Shown piece after piece: positions 31,440 through 41,184 of a DNA stretch of 64,000 bases. Both the position numbers and the translations under genes were made by a program. Each line of letters starts with the position of its first letter. Position 1 is the first letter of the stretch. The stretch covers positions 25,581,278 through 25,645,277 of the forward strand of contig OY987302.1 of assembly GCA_963920635.1 (NCBI GenBank). Reading direction: 5' to 3'. The DNA is from Pseudeuparius sepicola (lineage: Eukaryota; Arthropoda; Insecta; Coleoptera; Anthribidae). The notes beneath the pieces were generated by a model. It was not told where the DNA came from and searched no databases. It saw only the letters and a list, made by a program, of their open reading frames with translations.

Positions 31440-32212
31440 ATACTCCCTGAATGGCGTCTCGTTGCGATGCTGTGAAGGATCTGGGCATCACATTCGACCA
31501 CCAGCTTAGCTTTGCAAGCCATATTTTCCTCAAGGAAAATGAGGCATCCAAAGCTTATGGCTTCATTGTGCGAAACTGCGGATCCTCTACCAGTATTGAT
31601 GCTCTCAAAATGTTGTATTTCTGCTATGTAAGATCTAAGCTTGAGTATGCATCGGTTATATGGTGCCCTTATTACTATATTTACAAGTTTTTGCTGGAAA
31701 AGATTCAAAGGAAATTTTTGAAATATCTGTTTTAAAGTAGATGGGTCGTATCCTGAAAGAGGTGTATCATATAGACTTATGCTTAATAGATTTAACGTCT
31801 TGCAGTCAGGAGAATGTGTGCCTCTGTATCTTTACTATATAATATCGTGAATAATGGAATTGACTGTCCTGGCTTATTAGAACATAAATTCTAGTACCTC
31901 GGGCTAATTCTAGAAATCAATATACTTTTTATTGTAGTACGGCAAGAACAAACTTGTCATTGAAAAGCCCTCTGTATATTATATGTGAACATTTTAATGC
32001 GATATCTCATCTATGTGATATTTACGTTGATTTCTTGAAATCTATAATTGATATAGTAATTCTGTATTTGGATGTGGACTTTCCTGACTACATGTTTAAA
32101 TCTGTGTGTGTAGGCATTAAGTACAGTATAAAATATTATAATATTTCATGTAATAATTGTCCTGTAAATGGTTAATGAACTGTTGGGCAATAAAACTATT
32201 ATTATTATTAAT
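31440..32212 (+). pseudogene. Jockey-like LINE 3' tail (RT C-terminal region)
   Basis: Reads VKDLGITFDHQLSFASHIFL, KNEASKAYGFIVRNC-like sequence, LKMLYFCYVRSKLEYASVIW and EKIQRKFLKYLF. After frameshifts it continues YRLMLNRFNVLQSGECVPLY and SLKSPLYIICEHFN. This is the post-RT C-terminal region of Jockey-type LINEs. The 3' end is AATAAAACTATTATTATTATTAA at 32188-32212. It is 5' truncated with several frame breaks. Confidence 0.8.
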
Positions 32213-32376
32213 ATGTGTCAAAAGGACAAATATCCACATTTTGTTTTTTTTTTCCAAAAAAATAACCATTTTTAAAAATAAGACTTTATTTTATTTATGC
32301 AAAAAAGGAAGCAACTTTTTGGAATACTGAAAGCAGTTTTTAGCTCCTCCTGTATAATCCCAGTGGCGGTCATAAC

Positions 32377-34063
32377 CAAGGGCGCCCATAGAAAATATTT
32401 TAGGGGGGGGGCAAAATTATCTCATCTAACCTTTTTATTTTTAGAACTACCTAGCTCTGAATCGATAATTGGTTTATGTGATTGTGGCCCAGTTAAATTT
32501 TGTATAAAATATGTCAGGGGTTTGTTTTATATAGGGTGTCCCGAAATTAGCCTGCCATAATTTACCAGCGTGTTCTACGACCTAAAAAAATTAAAAAAGT
32601 TCCTATAAACATGGCCTCAAAAATGCCCCTTAATGTGGCTATAGCCCCCGAAAGGGGCAGTTTCACAAACGGGTTTCTATAAATATTTCCAGAACGAACA
32701 AAGATAAAATTCTGAAATTTGGTATGTGACGTTCCTGGGAGATTTGACATTTACCGAGGTAGCGATAGTTAGATATTCTTAATCATAGGCGTCCCAAATG
32801 GGGGAGTTCAGGAGTTAAAATTACCCCAAATATTTTTTGTATACTTTTTTCCAGATTTCTTGCAAAATTATGAAAGTTGAAGGTATTCTATCAAGAAAAG
32901 GTGCTCTTGTTGAACTTCGATAGCATGCAAACTCGTTTTGAAATTTTTTTGCAGAGTGCCATGAAAATGCCTATTAGACATTAGCCTGCCATAATCTACC
33001 ACCACGTTTTTTGATACAAAAAAATGAAAAAAGTTCCTATAAACATGGCCTCAAAAAAGTCCCCTAAGAGGGCTATAGCCCCTGAAATGGACACTTTGGC
33101 AAACGGTTTTTCTAAATATTTCCAGAACGAACAAAGATAAAATTATGAAATTTGGTGTGTGATATATCTGTGAGATTTGACGTTTACCGAGGTAGAGAGA
33201 GTTTGACATTCTTCATCATAGGCGTCCCAAATGAGGTGGGTCAAGGGGTTAAAAATATCCCAAAATTTTTTCTGCGCTTTTTTCATGGTTTATTCTCCCA
33301 GGTATGTCACATACCAAATTTCAGAATTTTATCTTTGCTCGTTCTGGAAATATTTAGAAAAACCGTATGCCAAAGTGTCCATTTCGGGAGCTATAGCCCT
33401 CTTAGGAGGCACTTTTGAGGCCTTGTTTAGGAACTTTTTCATTTTTTTGGGTCACAGAACACGGTGGTAAAATATGGCCAAAGTCTAGAGGTATTCTCTA
33501 GACTTTGATATGGCAGGCTAATTTCTAATACGCATTTTCATGGCCCTCTGCAAAAAAATTTCAATACGATTTTACTTGCTATCAAAGTTCAACAAGAGCA
33601 CAATTTTTTCGTAGAATACCCTGAAATTTTATAATTTCGCAATAAATTTGGGGAAAAAGCACACACAAAATATTTAGGGTATTTTTAACCCCTTAACCCC
33701 CTATTAAGGATGCCTATGATTAAGAATGTCTAACTATCGCTACCCCGGCAAATGTCAAATCTCACAACATCACATACCAAATTTCAGAATGTTATCTTTG
33801 TTCGTTCTGGAAAAATTTGGAAAAAACCGTTTGTGAAACTGCCCCTTTTCGGGCATTTTCGAACTTTTTCATTTTTTTAGGTCGTAGAACACGCTGGTAA
33901 ATTATGGCAGGCTAATTTCGGGACACCCTGTATACCTGGAAGGATATGAAAATAATCTTTTCCTCAACTATAATAATATAAAATATAACGCGAAGGGATT
34001 TTGAGAATCTCCAGGGGGGGGGCACGTGCCGCCCTTGCCCCCCCCCCCGTTTGGGCGCCCATG
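32377..34063. mobile_element. Inner hAT-like element (AAGGGCGCCCA ends, GTCATAAC duplication)
   Basis: Left end CAAGGGCGCCCATAG, right end TTTGGGCGCCCATG. The 8-bp GTCATAAC stands on both sides (32369-32376 and 34064-34071; 9 bp if the preceding G is counted). It sits only 16 bp inside the left terminus of the outer hAT. G-rich runs next to both ends (GGGGGGGGGCA) are shared by the two hAT elements. It contains a further inverted-repeat element and no transposase. Confidence 0.8.
32534..33930. mobile_element. CAGGGTG-class fold-back element inside the inner hAT
   Basis: GGGTGTCCCGAAATTAGCCT at 32534 is matched inverted by AGGCTAATTTCGGGACACCC to 33930, with TATA flanks (32530-32533, 33931-33934). 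The left end seems to have lost CA from CAGGG. Arms of ~220 bp carry GTAGAACACGCTGGTAAATT. Internally the same blocks are repeated (TTAGCCTGCCATAATCTACC at 32983 and GGCAGGCTAATTTCTAATAC at 33512), so it is a double hairpin or an element within an element. Confidence 0.75.
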
Positions 34064-34179
34064 GTCATAACGGGGTAGCAGGGGTAGCGAAGCTACCCTT
34101 GAAGGGGCCAAAGGGGCCTCGAAGGGGCCCTGGCCTCTTCCACAATTCTTAAAAATTAAATAGTCCACTTATTGGACTG

Positions 34180-34900
34180 TAAATAAATGCGGGGAGATTG
34201 CTGACATATTGAAGCAAATAAGGAAAGAATTTCTAGCGTTGTGCCCAAACTACAAATGTAAAAAACCAATGGGGAATAAGCACAACCTTCAAAAATACTA
34301 GAGTTAATTAGCTTCAGATGAGATGATGGAGAATAATAGTAAAAAGTTTGAATTGGCAGTTTTTAATGTATCTTTGGACATTGTAATTAATCAAGTATCT
34401 AACAGATTTAAGAGCCTACTTAAAATATGTGAAATATTTCAAATACTGCAACCTGCAATTTTGCTGAATGTAACCATTGCCAGCAATTAATTGAAAAATA
34501 TAATGAAGAAATTTCAACAAATTTTATTCCAGAAAATTGTCAGTTTCTTTCATTGTACAAGGAAGAACTAAGAGAGCTGAAAACTATTAGAGATTTAACA
34601 GAATTTTTATTCTTTAAAAACAAATATGTATGTTCAGATTTGTGTATAGTTATTCAATTGTATTTTACAATTCTGGTAACAACAGCTAGTGCCGAGAGGA
34701 CTTTTTCGAAACTTAAATTAAATCTTACTAACGTACAACCACAGACCTATATTAGCGAAGCTATATAGGTCTGTGGTACAACTATGAGTCGGGTCTGGTT
34801 CTTTTAAGTATTGAAATTATTTTCAGGTGGATACTGACTGGATTGTGGAGTCCTTTTTTAATCGCACCAAAAGGGGCATTAAATAGATTGTTTCGACCCA
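34180..34900 (+). pseudogene. hAT (ZMYM/TTF-type) transposase C-terminal half
   Basis: Plus-strand translation through frame breaks gives KEFLALCPNYKCKKP-like text, NSKKFELAVFNVSLDIVINQ, VSNRFKSLLKICEIFQ and LKTIRDLTEFLFFKNK, and the dimerisation motif LVTTASAERTFSKLKLNLTN. This is the C-terminal part of a hAT transposase. It is interrupted after KLKLNLTNV by a 40-bp inverted repeat (ACCACAGACCTATA / TATAGGTCTGTGGT, 34738-34777), after which the sequence continues to the hAT right end. Confidence 0.75.
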
Positions 34901-35123
34901 AAAAAATTATATTACAGTTGCAATCTATATATTTTTTTATTTATAAGTTATTATTTTTAATTTTGCTTTAAAAAACCATGATAGTAGTTGTTATAGAAAA
35001 GGAAGAGAAAGGAAAGTTTGGGGGGGCACCAAGACGCATCACCGCAGGGGGGGGCCGGAATACTTTATGAGCGTTACTGTATAATCCCCAATCCGTATTC
35101 GCCCTTTTGAAAAAATACCATCG

Positions 35124-36009
35124 ACACTTTACCTCGGTAGAAGTTATAGGTACTTTTTAATTTTTTCTACGTGGAAGAGGCCCAATTTTCTGTCTCACGG
35201 GTAGGACAAAATCTTAAGCTGTCACCATATCTGATATGTATTTTTAGTGGAATACATTTATTGATATTAAAAGCATGTTATGTTGTGTTTGTAGCCTATC
35301 ACTGTCCAACATCCCAATATTTCCTGTAGAGAAATAACCTTACAAACACACAGTCCTGATGTTTTTCTTCAACTGTTCGGACTGTGACCTCTTTTTACAT
35401 CGTTTTGAGTGAAAAGCTTTTTAACCAACTTTTCCAATAATTATAGAACGCTCTATACATCACCCACTTTAAAATCAAACTTTTCATTGTAATGACGCAT
35501 GTTGTGTGGCCACTTAAAAAATCTTTCTAATCCTATTGCTATTTAATTTTTTTGTGCTACTATACGCACCTACGTCTAATAAAATCAACTTTCGATTCAT
35601 TGTAATTGACAACATATTTAAAAATATTGGGGTAAATGCTTCGATGTCTTTGGCTTAATTTGATGTGTTCCTGATCCAAACAAAATACCTACAGGTACAG
35701 GAAAAAACTGCTGAAAATTCTACATTTTGTTACAATACGTACAAAATAAAAGTAAATATATTGATAATAACAAAATATATGTGTAGTTTGCTGTTCATAG
35801 TCCGGGCATTTTTCAAGAAGGAATACGCAGCAATTTTCGATGTGTAGGCTATACCACTGGCAATTTAGGTTTGTGCATAAGAACAGAAAATCCTATAAGT
35901 GTGTTATTAATCTTTTAGTCCATCCATACATCAATAATCTGACGATTTTCCTGGCCAGATTTCTGTAGATTGTTGATTTAATATTATCTATAAAAGTTTG
36001 GCACCTTAC
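35124..36009. other. Unassigned interior of the 11-kb element
   Basis: AT-rich with no recognised domain. The 60-codon ORF at 35665 shows no motif. Confidence 0.4.
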
Positions 36010-36491
36010 GGTGGGTTTATGCAAGCCAATGTAACATAATTTAACATTAACGTAACGTAGGAGAGAAGTTAATATATATGCTATTCAATGGGAGCGTTTA
36101 TACGGCATAATTTAATGTAACGTAAAAGTTAACAACTTTTTTTACGTTAAAATTTAAAAAAATCTACATGTGTAATTTCATTGCCAACATTAAGAAAAAA
36201 CTCAGAACTAGTGAAAACAAAAACTCACTAGCACTGGTTGTTTATTATTTAGGATGGTTATGGGTTAGGTTTTGTATTTTTGTGCCCAGGGGCCGAAGTT
36301 CTACTTGGCCCAAGAGGCCTCCAGTGTTGAAATCGAGGACTAATAGATTTCGTGCAAAAATTTGATTTTGTCATTTCCCGTTTTTGCACAGACTTAAAAT
36401 TAGTAAATAATCCTTGCATAAACGGTATACTAAATTCTTATGTTACGTTACGTTGATATTAAATTACGTTAAATTGTCTTATAAACCCACC
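36010..36491. mobile_element. MITE with GGTGGGTTTAT ends
   Basis: GGTGGGTTTATGCAAGCCAA at 36010 and the inverted ...TCTTATAAACCCACC at 36491. Subterminal AATTTAAC/GTTAAATT and ACGTAACGTA motifs are repeated in both orientations at each end. No clear target duplication. The interior ORF at 36168 has no known domain. Confidence 0.65.
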
Positions 36492-37173
36492 TTCAGAATA
36501 TATCAGAATTCGGTAATAATATCCTTGTTTAAACAAGGATGATACTCATAAAATACTTCATCCTATCAGCAATGAATTCCATATTCCATCATCTATTATT
36601 CTATTCCGGTTGTGTCCCCACACAGAAGCAGTTCTTTGAACAGAACCAAATTGCAAGCTACATAGGTGCCTATACAATCATATTGTATATGTATTTGTTT
36701 GCAACTATCTATTTAGTTTACAGGTAACTGTTTCATAAATTTCGAAGCACTGGTCAGCACTGATGAAAATCTAATATAAAAATTGTATTTCTTTTTGGAA
36801 AAGCAGGAAGAACACGGCGTCACGCACGCACGCGTTCGTAAACACAGCCGCGATTTGCCGCTATCCCTTTTATCACAAGATCCTAGTAATCGGCTTGTTT
36901 ATCTCAGCAGTTTAGAGGTTTTTAATTCATAATAGTAATTATTATTTTATCTTCGTCGATGGAGGAAGGAATCAATCAACGTCTTTATCCATAAATTGAA
37001 CACGGCGCGCAATTTTTAGGTTATGAAAAATTCCAAGTCAAACGCTGTCAATTGACAAATGACCAAAAATGACTTCGGTGGCCATCTTGAAATTGGTACG
37101 GTTGGTGGCGCCCCCTACTTCAATGAGCAGGCCAGAAAGGACGCGAAGTGAGCCGTAAATCGTAGGAGGTCAT
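36492..37173. other. Unassigned interior, right part of the 11-kb element
   Basis: Mostly non-repetitive. From about 37060 to 37173 it is the inner part of the right arm of the 11-kb element (GCGCCACCAACCGTACC complement, GAGCCGTAAATCGTAGGAGG). No coding sequence identified. Confidence 0.45.
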
Positions 37174-38535
37174 GTTCTGAGGTCCCCAGTTGCGGAGATA
37201 CAGGGTGTTATAAAAATTAATTAGTTCAGAAAAATATGAATACCCTGTATAATCGCATTTTTTAAGTTTGTATTGGTTAACAAAAAGTATCTCTTATTAT
37301 TTTTTCATATTCTCAGCGGTTTCTTAATTATTTTCAATGAACTGCAATGCTGCAATAAACAAGTCATTTTCAGAATAAATCTAACAATCTGTGGAAGTCT
37401 CAGAGGATAGAGGGAGCAACAGTTTCAAAATACACACGTTTGTAGTCAACCAACATCTTATGCAAATTTACCGAAGTAAACAAACATTAGGCCCGTGTGT
37501 ACAACGTTTACCTGAGATAGGTTATATCCTGAGAAATATCAATTTAGCCACATAACACACACTTTCTGCGTCCCATTGTATACAAAATCAGTCACTATAT
37601 CCTAAATACTAATAAATAACCTATAAATTATTAGAAAAAGAATTAAAAACGGGAAAAATGCATACGTAAACAATCGGAAAACTTGACATGCTGGGCATAC
37701 ACAAAACAAATACCGCTGAGTTAACGGACGCGGCGCCAGCGGGAGGCGGGGCATCAACAGCAGCGTTGCCATGTCGGGCGGTTTGAGGTATCTGTGACGA
37801 TTTTATTAAAGTGATAATTAGATACTATAATTACAGCGCAATTTAGTTTTAGTTTAAAACTGTTACATACAAGAAATTAATAACTACATTTGTTAATTTA
37901 GCGTTATGGGAGGTGCGCCTTCATTGAATCCCATTATTAAACCCTTCTATTTTGAAATGAAATGCTCTAAACAATGGAGTACGTGGCATCACTCAAAAAG
38001 ATGTTGGCTTTGTTTACTTTTTGTCCTTACTCCCTCTATCCTTGGTTATTTCTCTGAGGTGGAAGTCAATTAAACTTGGCATTATTTGAATCATTTGGCT
38101 GCCAACAACTAGTATTAATATTTTGAAAATTGATATTTTCATTCGAAGAATTAACTGATATGCACTTATGTTATGGACTTGCCAATGGCAATAATAAACA
38201 TTTAATAATTTAATTTTCTAGTTTCTAGTAGCATTACGTTTCTTTTGTTATCGATGTTACTTTTGTATTTTGTTAAATAAAGTTTAACTGACATCCACAG
38301 ATTGCTAGATATTTATTCTTAAAGTGACTATTGTTCATTGCAGCGTTGCCTTTCTTTGAAAATAATGAAGAAACGGCTGCGAATATGAAAAAATACTAAG
38401 AGATACTTTTTGTTAACCATTGAAGTTTCCATTCAAAACAAATTAAAAATATGCGATTATACAGGGTATTCATATTTTTCTGAACTAATTAATTTTAATA
38501 ACACCCTGTATCTCCGCAAGTGGGAGCCTCAGAAG
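37174..38535. mobile_element. Inverted-repeat element nested in the right arm of the 11-kb element
   Basis: TTCTGAGGTCCCCAGTTGCG, GAGATACAGGGTGTTAT and GAATACCCTGTATAATCGCA return inverted at 38440-38535. Arms are about 170-200 bp. CAGGGTGTTA at 37201 and TAACACCCTG at 38508 match the CAGGGTG class. The interior (about 37350-38350) is unique, includes a GC-rich patch at 37730-37790, and has no recognised ORF. It splits the 11-kb element's right arm, hence is younger. Confidence 0.7.
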
Positions 38536-38839
38536 CTTCATGTCAATCTTAAGTTTGACGGCTCATCTGCTCATGTGACACGCCAAGTTTGAAGAAAATA
38601 TCTCGTATACTTCTAGAGATACTAAGAAATATGTGTATTTTTCTCCAAACTTCTATGCTCTGTATAAAAAAACTATGGCCCGTAGAAGAAAAAATATATG
38701 AAGAAGTGCCCTTATTTTGACTCCAAGGATACGTGGTTTCATTTTTGACCATCAGTTCAGTTACACCCTGTATAGACAGGCCCTGGCGCAGAAAAATCAC
38801 GTGACTATCTTAGTCCGACGTTACTTGTCACATAACTGA

Positions 38840-39350
38840 AAGCGGCAGCTTGAGTTTTGAGAAGTTTTCAATGTTTAAAGTGTTTCTAAACGTCTTAGTT
38901 TATATTTTAGAAACAAGTTTGTGTCTAGTGCGCGTGTGTCCTGGCGGAGGGGAACCGCCCAGGTGTTATTATGGCCTCTGGGTGGGAGTCGTGCCGTCCA
39001 AGAGTAAGAGTATTGGTGCCGCTCGCACCGACGCGACGCGACGCGTGAGCGTTGTAAGGGGAATTTTCTCCCGAACCACAGAATAGGGAACCCGGAATGG
39101 ACTATTGTTAGAGAACAAGGATCTGCTATTGTGGACATGGGACAGTATTGGACAGTGGAGCCTGAGACACAGAGGGGTGAACTGCTTACGGGAGATCCGC
39201 GAGTTCAGACGGTCCGGGTGGCTGGAAGCCGTTCCCGTTGACCACGTTCGGCTTTGTGTATTTATTGTATTCACCATTCACCTTGTGCGAAATAAATCAG
39301 TGTTGTAACGTACTCGAGGATTTTCGTTGTCGACCCACGCCCTGATATAA
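38840..39350 (+). repeat. Possible solo LTR or promoter-like region
   Basis: A moderately GC-rich block with a polyadenylation-like AATAAATCAGTGTTGTAAC at 39291 after a long unstructured leader. The U3-R-U5-like composition differs from its AT-rich neighbours. No flanking duplication or primer-binding site could be identified, so a host 5' exon or another repeat is equally possible. Confidence 0.25.
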
Positions 39351-39624
39351 CGGTTTCTATTCGGTCTTTCACGCTGCCGATCAACTGAGAACTCGTCAAT
39401 ATTTATAGTATACCTACTGAGGTTAGTTTTCATTTTTATTTCGTAAAAAATAACCTAAATACCAAATATTGGGTCTGTTTATATTATATTTATACATATT
39501 ACGAAAGCCAGGAAGAAAGTGTCACCATAACAACATTTGCTTTGCCTCGAGACGAAAATTTGCGCCAAAATGAATTCGTCAAATTCCAACTGAGATTTAA
39601 TTTCTAAAAAACCCAAAACCCTTA

Positions 39625-40860
39625 AGTAGGGGAAAGGTGGGAGGATTGGGACGGTTTTGGTTTGGGACACTTTCAAATTTCCCTCTTTAAATATGTCTGT
39701 GAGTAACTACACTTTGTTACTAGATGGCGCCCAGACTTAGAGTTATAATGCAATACAAATCTAGGTAGGAGGTAAATATATTTATTGCTACGTTTTTTTA
39801 AATTTTTGCTTTGGCGCATGCTTTTTAATATAACATAATCTAACAAGATTGTGGAAAGTTGAATAGGCTTGCAGTATTGCGTAATTTGGTGGACATTTAT
39901 CGCCAGTTACGGTGTCCCTGAAAACTAACATCAACTTTGTGTAATCCTGATTTATGATATGTGTAGACAGTAGGAAGGTTTGGACCACTCAATATAGGGA
40001 GGTTTGGGACACTGTCCCAAACCTCCCTCTCCCTCTGCCAATGATTATCTAAAGTTACTGGATATTTCAGGATTTCAAAACAATTATCATGCCTCGTAAA
40101 TATAAGAATAAAGGAAATAGAGAAATTTTACCTCAAAAGAATTTGTCCATTTCCAAAGGCAGCTCCACGTATTTAAAAAAGTGGTGGCCGAAGACCTGGA
40201 AAGTCAAGGGTAATAACGAGGACACCCGAAAAAATGAAATAGAGGAACAACAACTTTGCAGAAAAAGGAGGCAGAGAAAAGAAAAGCTACAATAAGAAAG
40301 CCGATAGTGACAATACAGAGTGTTCTTCCTCTGAAAACAAAGACATTGACGGAAAAACTATTCGCAAAGATAGTAGCTCTGGTTTAGAATTTAGTAGCGA
40401 TGAAGAAGACAATAATTCTACTGAACTAGACATCAGTGATAAAACGTACATTGAAGGTGATTACATTTTAGTGAAACTAAAAGTAAAAGGCAAAAGAGAA
40501 AACTTTGTACATTACATTGGAAAGGTGTTGGAGGTCCTGCACTTTGAAATGTCCTCCTTTAAAGTGAAATACCTTCGTAAAAGTGTAAAAAACAATGAAT
40601 TCTATTTCTCCAACGAAGAAGACATAGAAGAGGTTTCTGTAAATAAAATTATAGGAAAACTGCAAGAGCCAAAAATCAAGGGACCGAGTAAAAGAACCAG
40701 TAAATATTTACATTTTAAAGAAAATTTGACAATTTACGAAAATTTGCGATAATTTTAATCATGTACCAAACCTCCCACTAGTTTGGTCCAAACATCCCTA
40801 TGTTAGGGCACAGAATAACTAAAACTGCGGTTAGGGAGGTTTGGGACAGTTTTAATTTTT
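39625..40860 (+). mobile_element. Second pogo-type deletion derivative (GGGAGGTTTGGGACA repeats)
   Basis: The region has the motif GGGAGGTTTGGGACA at 39998 and 40833, its complement TGTCCCAAACCTCCC just after 40010, and CCAAACCTCCC at 40768. Related GGTGGGAGGATTGGGAC occurs near 39640. It encloses the remains of a pogo-like transposase (N- and C-terminal parts, no DDE core). Exact ends and TA duplication could not be fixed. The plan of subterminal repeats plus retained DNA-binding domain parallels the element at 22897-23800. Confidence 0.55.
40089..40752 (+). pseudogene. Pogo-like transposase lacking its catalytic core
   Basis: The N-terminus at 40089 is MPRKYKNKGNREILPQKNLS, the usual MPRxYxxK start. 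After frame shifts an acidic serine-rich linker follows (ESDSDNTECSSSENKD, SSGLEFSSDEEDNNSTELD). The typical C-terminal domain of insect pogo/jerky-like transposases is next: GDYILVKLKVKGKRENFVHY, IGKVLEVLHFEMSSFKVKYL, FYFSNEEDIEEVSVNKIIG and ENLTIYENLR at the stop (40752). The ~200-residue DDE domain expected between the HTH and the acidic linker is missing. A deletion derivative or a domesticated DNA-binding product are both conceivable, but the frameshift favours a relic. Confidence 0.65.
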
Positions 40861-41184
40861 TTTTTAATATAGGTACAAAACAAACTGATCAGTTCTTATA
40901 AGAATTAAAGTTTTATTTTGGTTTATAGTTGTCTAGGTACTCTTCCTTTTGTGGAATTTTAAAGAGTTTTCAATATTACAACCCATAAAAATGTGTGTGG
41001 CTAACACATTTTCAAGAAAGTGAAACAATTAAAGTGGACAAATGTGTTGTGGAAGGAAAATACCTCTAGAGAATATCACCTAAGCTAAAGGAAGGTGCTG
41101 TCCCAACAATTTTTGGGAATGTGTCAAAATATTTGAGTGCAGCGCCGTTTAACTGTCAGCCCAAAACCGTTGAGGCTGGTTTAA
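40861..41184. other. AT-rich spacer
   Basis: No gene recognised. Contains GCTGTCCCAACAATTTTTGGGA near 41098, a possible remnant of the preceding element's end. Confidence 0.35.

Larger units (their letters stand above)
32361..35079 (+). mobile_element. Outer hAT element (CAGTGGCG end, TATAATCC duplication)
   Basis: The left end CAGTGGCGGTCATAAC at 32361 and right end GAGCGTTACTG at 35079 are flanked by a perfect 8-bp duplication TATAATCC (32353-32360 and 35080-35087), as hAT insertion demands. It encodes a degraded hAT transposase (34180-34900) and was itself hit by another element at 32377-34063. G-runs near both ends (~35025 and 35047) are typical of this hAT group. Confidence 0.88.
29500..35123. 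mobile_element. 5.6-kb TIR element (CGATGGTA...GGGCGAATA ends)
   Basis: CGATGGTAGTTTGGCAAAAG with GGCGAATA at 29500-29527 is matched in reverse at 35096-35123 (TATTCGCCCTTTTGAAAAAA with TACCATCG). Further copies of the GGCAAAAGGGCGAATA motif occur inside at ~29905 (inverted) and 31374. A target duplication is not clear. It contains the acidic ORF at 30530, a TTAA MITE, a LINE tail and the outer hAT element. Confidence 0.5.
27539..38770. mobile_element. 11.2-kb TIR element with TATA flanks and nested insertions
   Basis: The left end CAGGGTGTAACTGAACTGAT at 27539 and the matching inverted right end ...GTTACACCCTG at 38770 are both flanked by TATA (27535-27538, 38771-38774). The arms remain similar for about 240 bp (GGTCAAAAATGAAACCACGT, TATACGAGATATTTTCTTC, GCGTGTCACATGAGC). 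They resume after a nested element at 37.2-38.5 kb for another ~130 bp (CTCCTACGATTTACGGCTCA, GCCACCAACCGTA). The interior carries a THAP-domain gene start, a 5.6-kb inner TIR element, two nested hAT elements, a LINE tail and several MITEs. Without the insertions the original element may have been about 4 kb. The THAP gene is its best candidate for original cargo or transposase start. Confidence 0.7.

Noticed and set aside
31340..31708. 122-codon minus-strand frame
   Set aside because: Antisense to the clear LINE C-terminal motifs on the plus strand.
38875..39308. Four overlapping frames of 67-102 codons on both strands suggesting a gene
   Set aside because: No domain, no preferred frame and no splice pattern; the block looks more like an LTR or leader, and I kept only a low-confidence repeat call.
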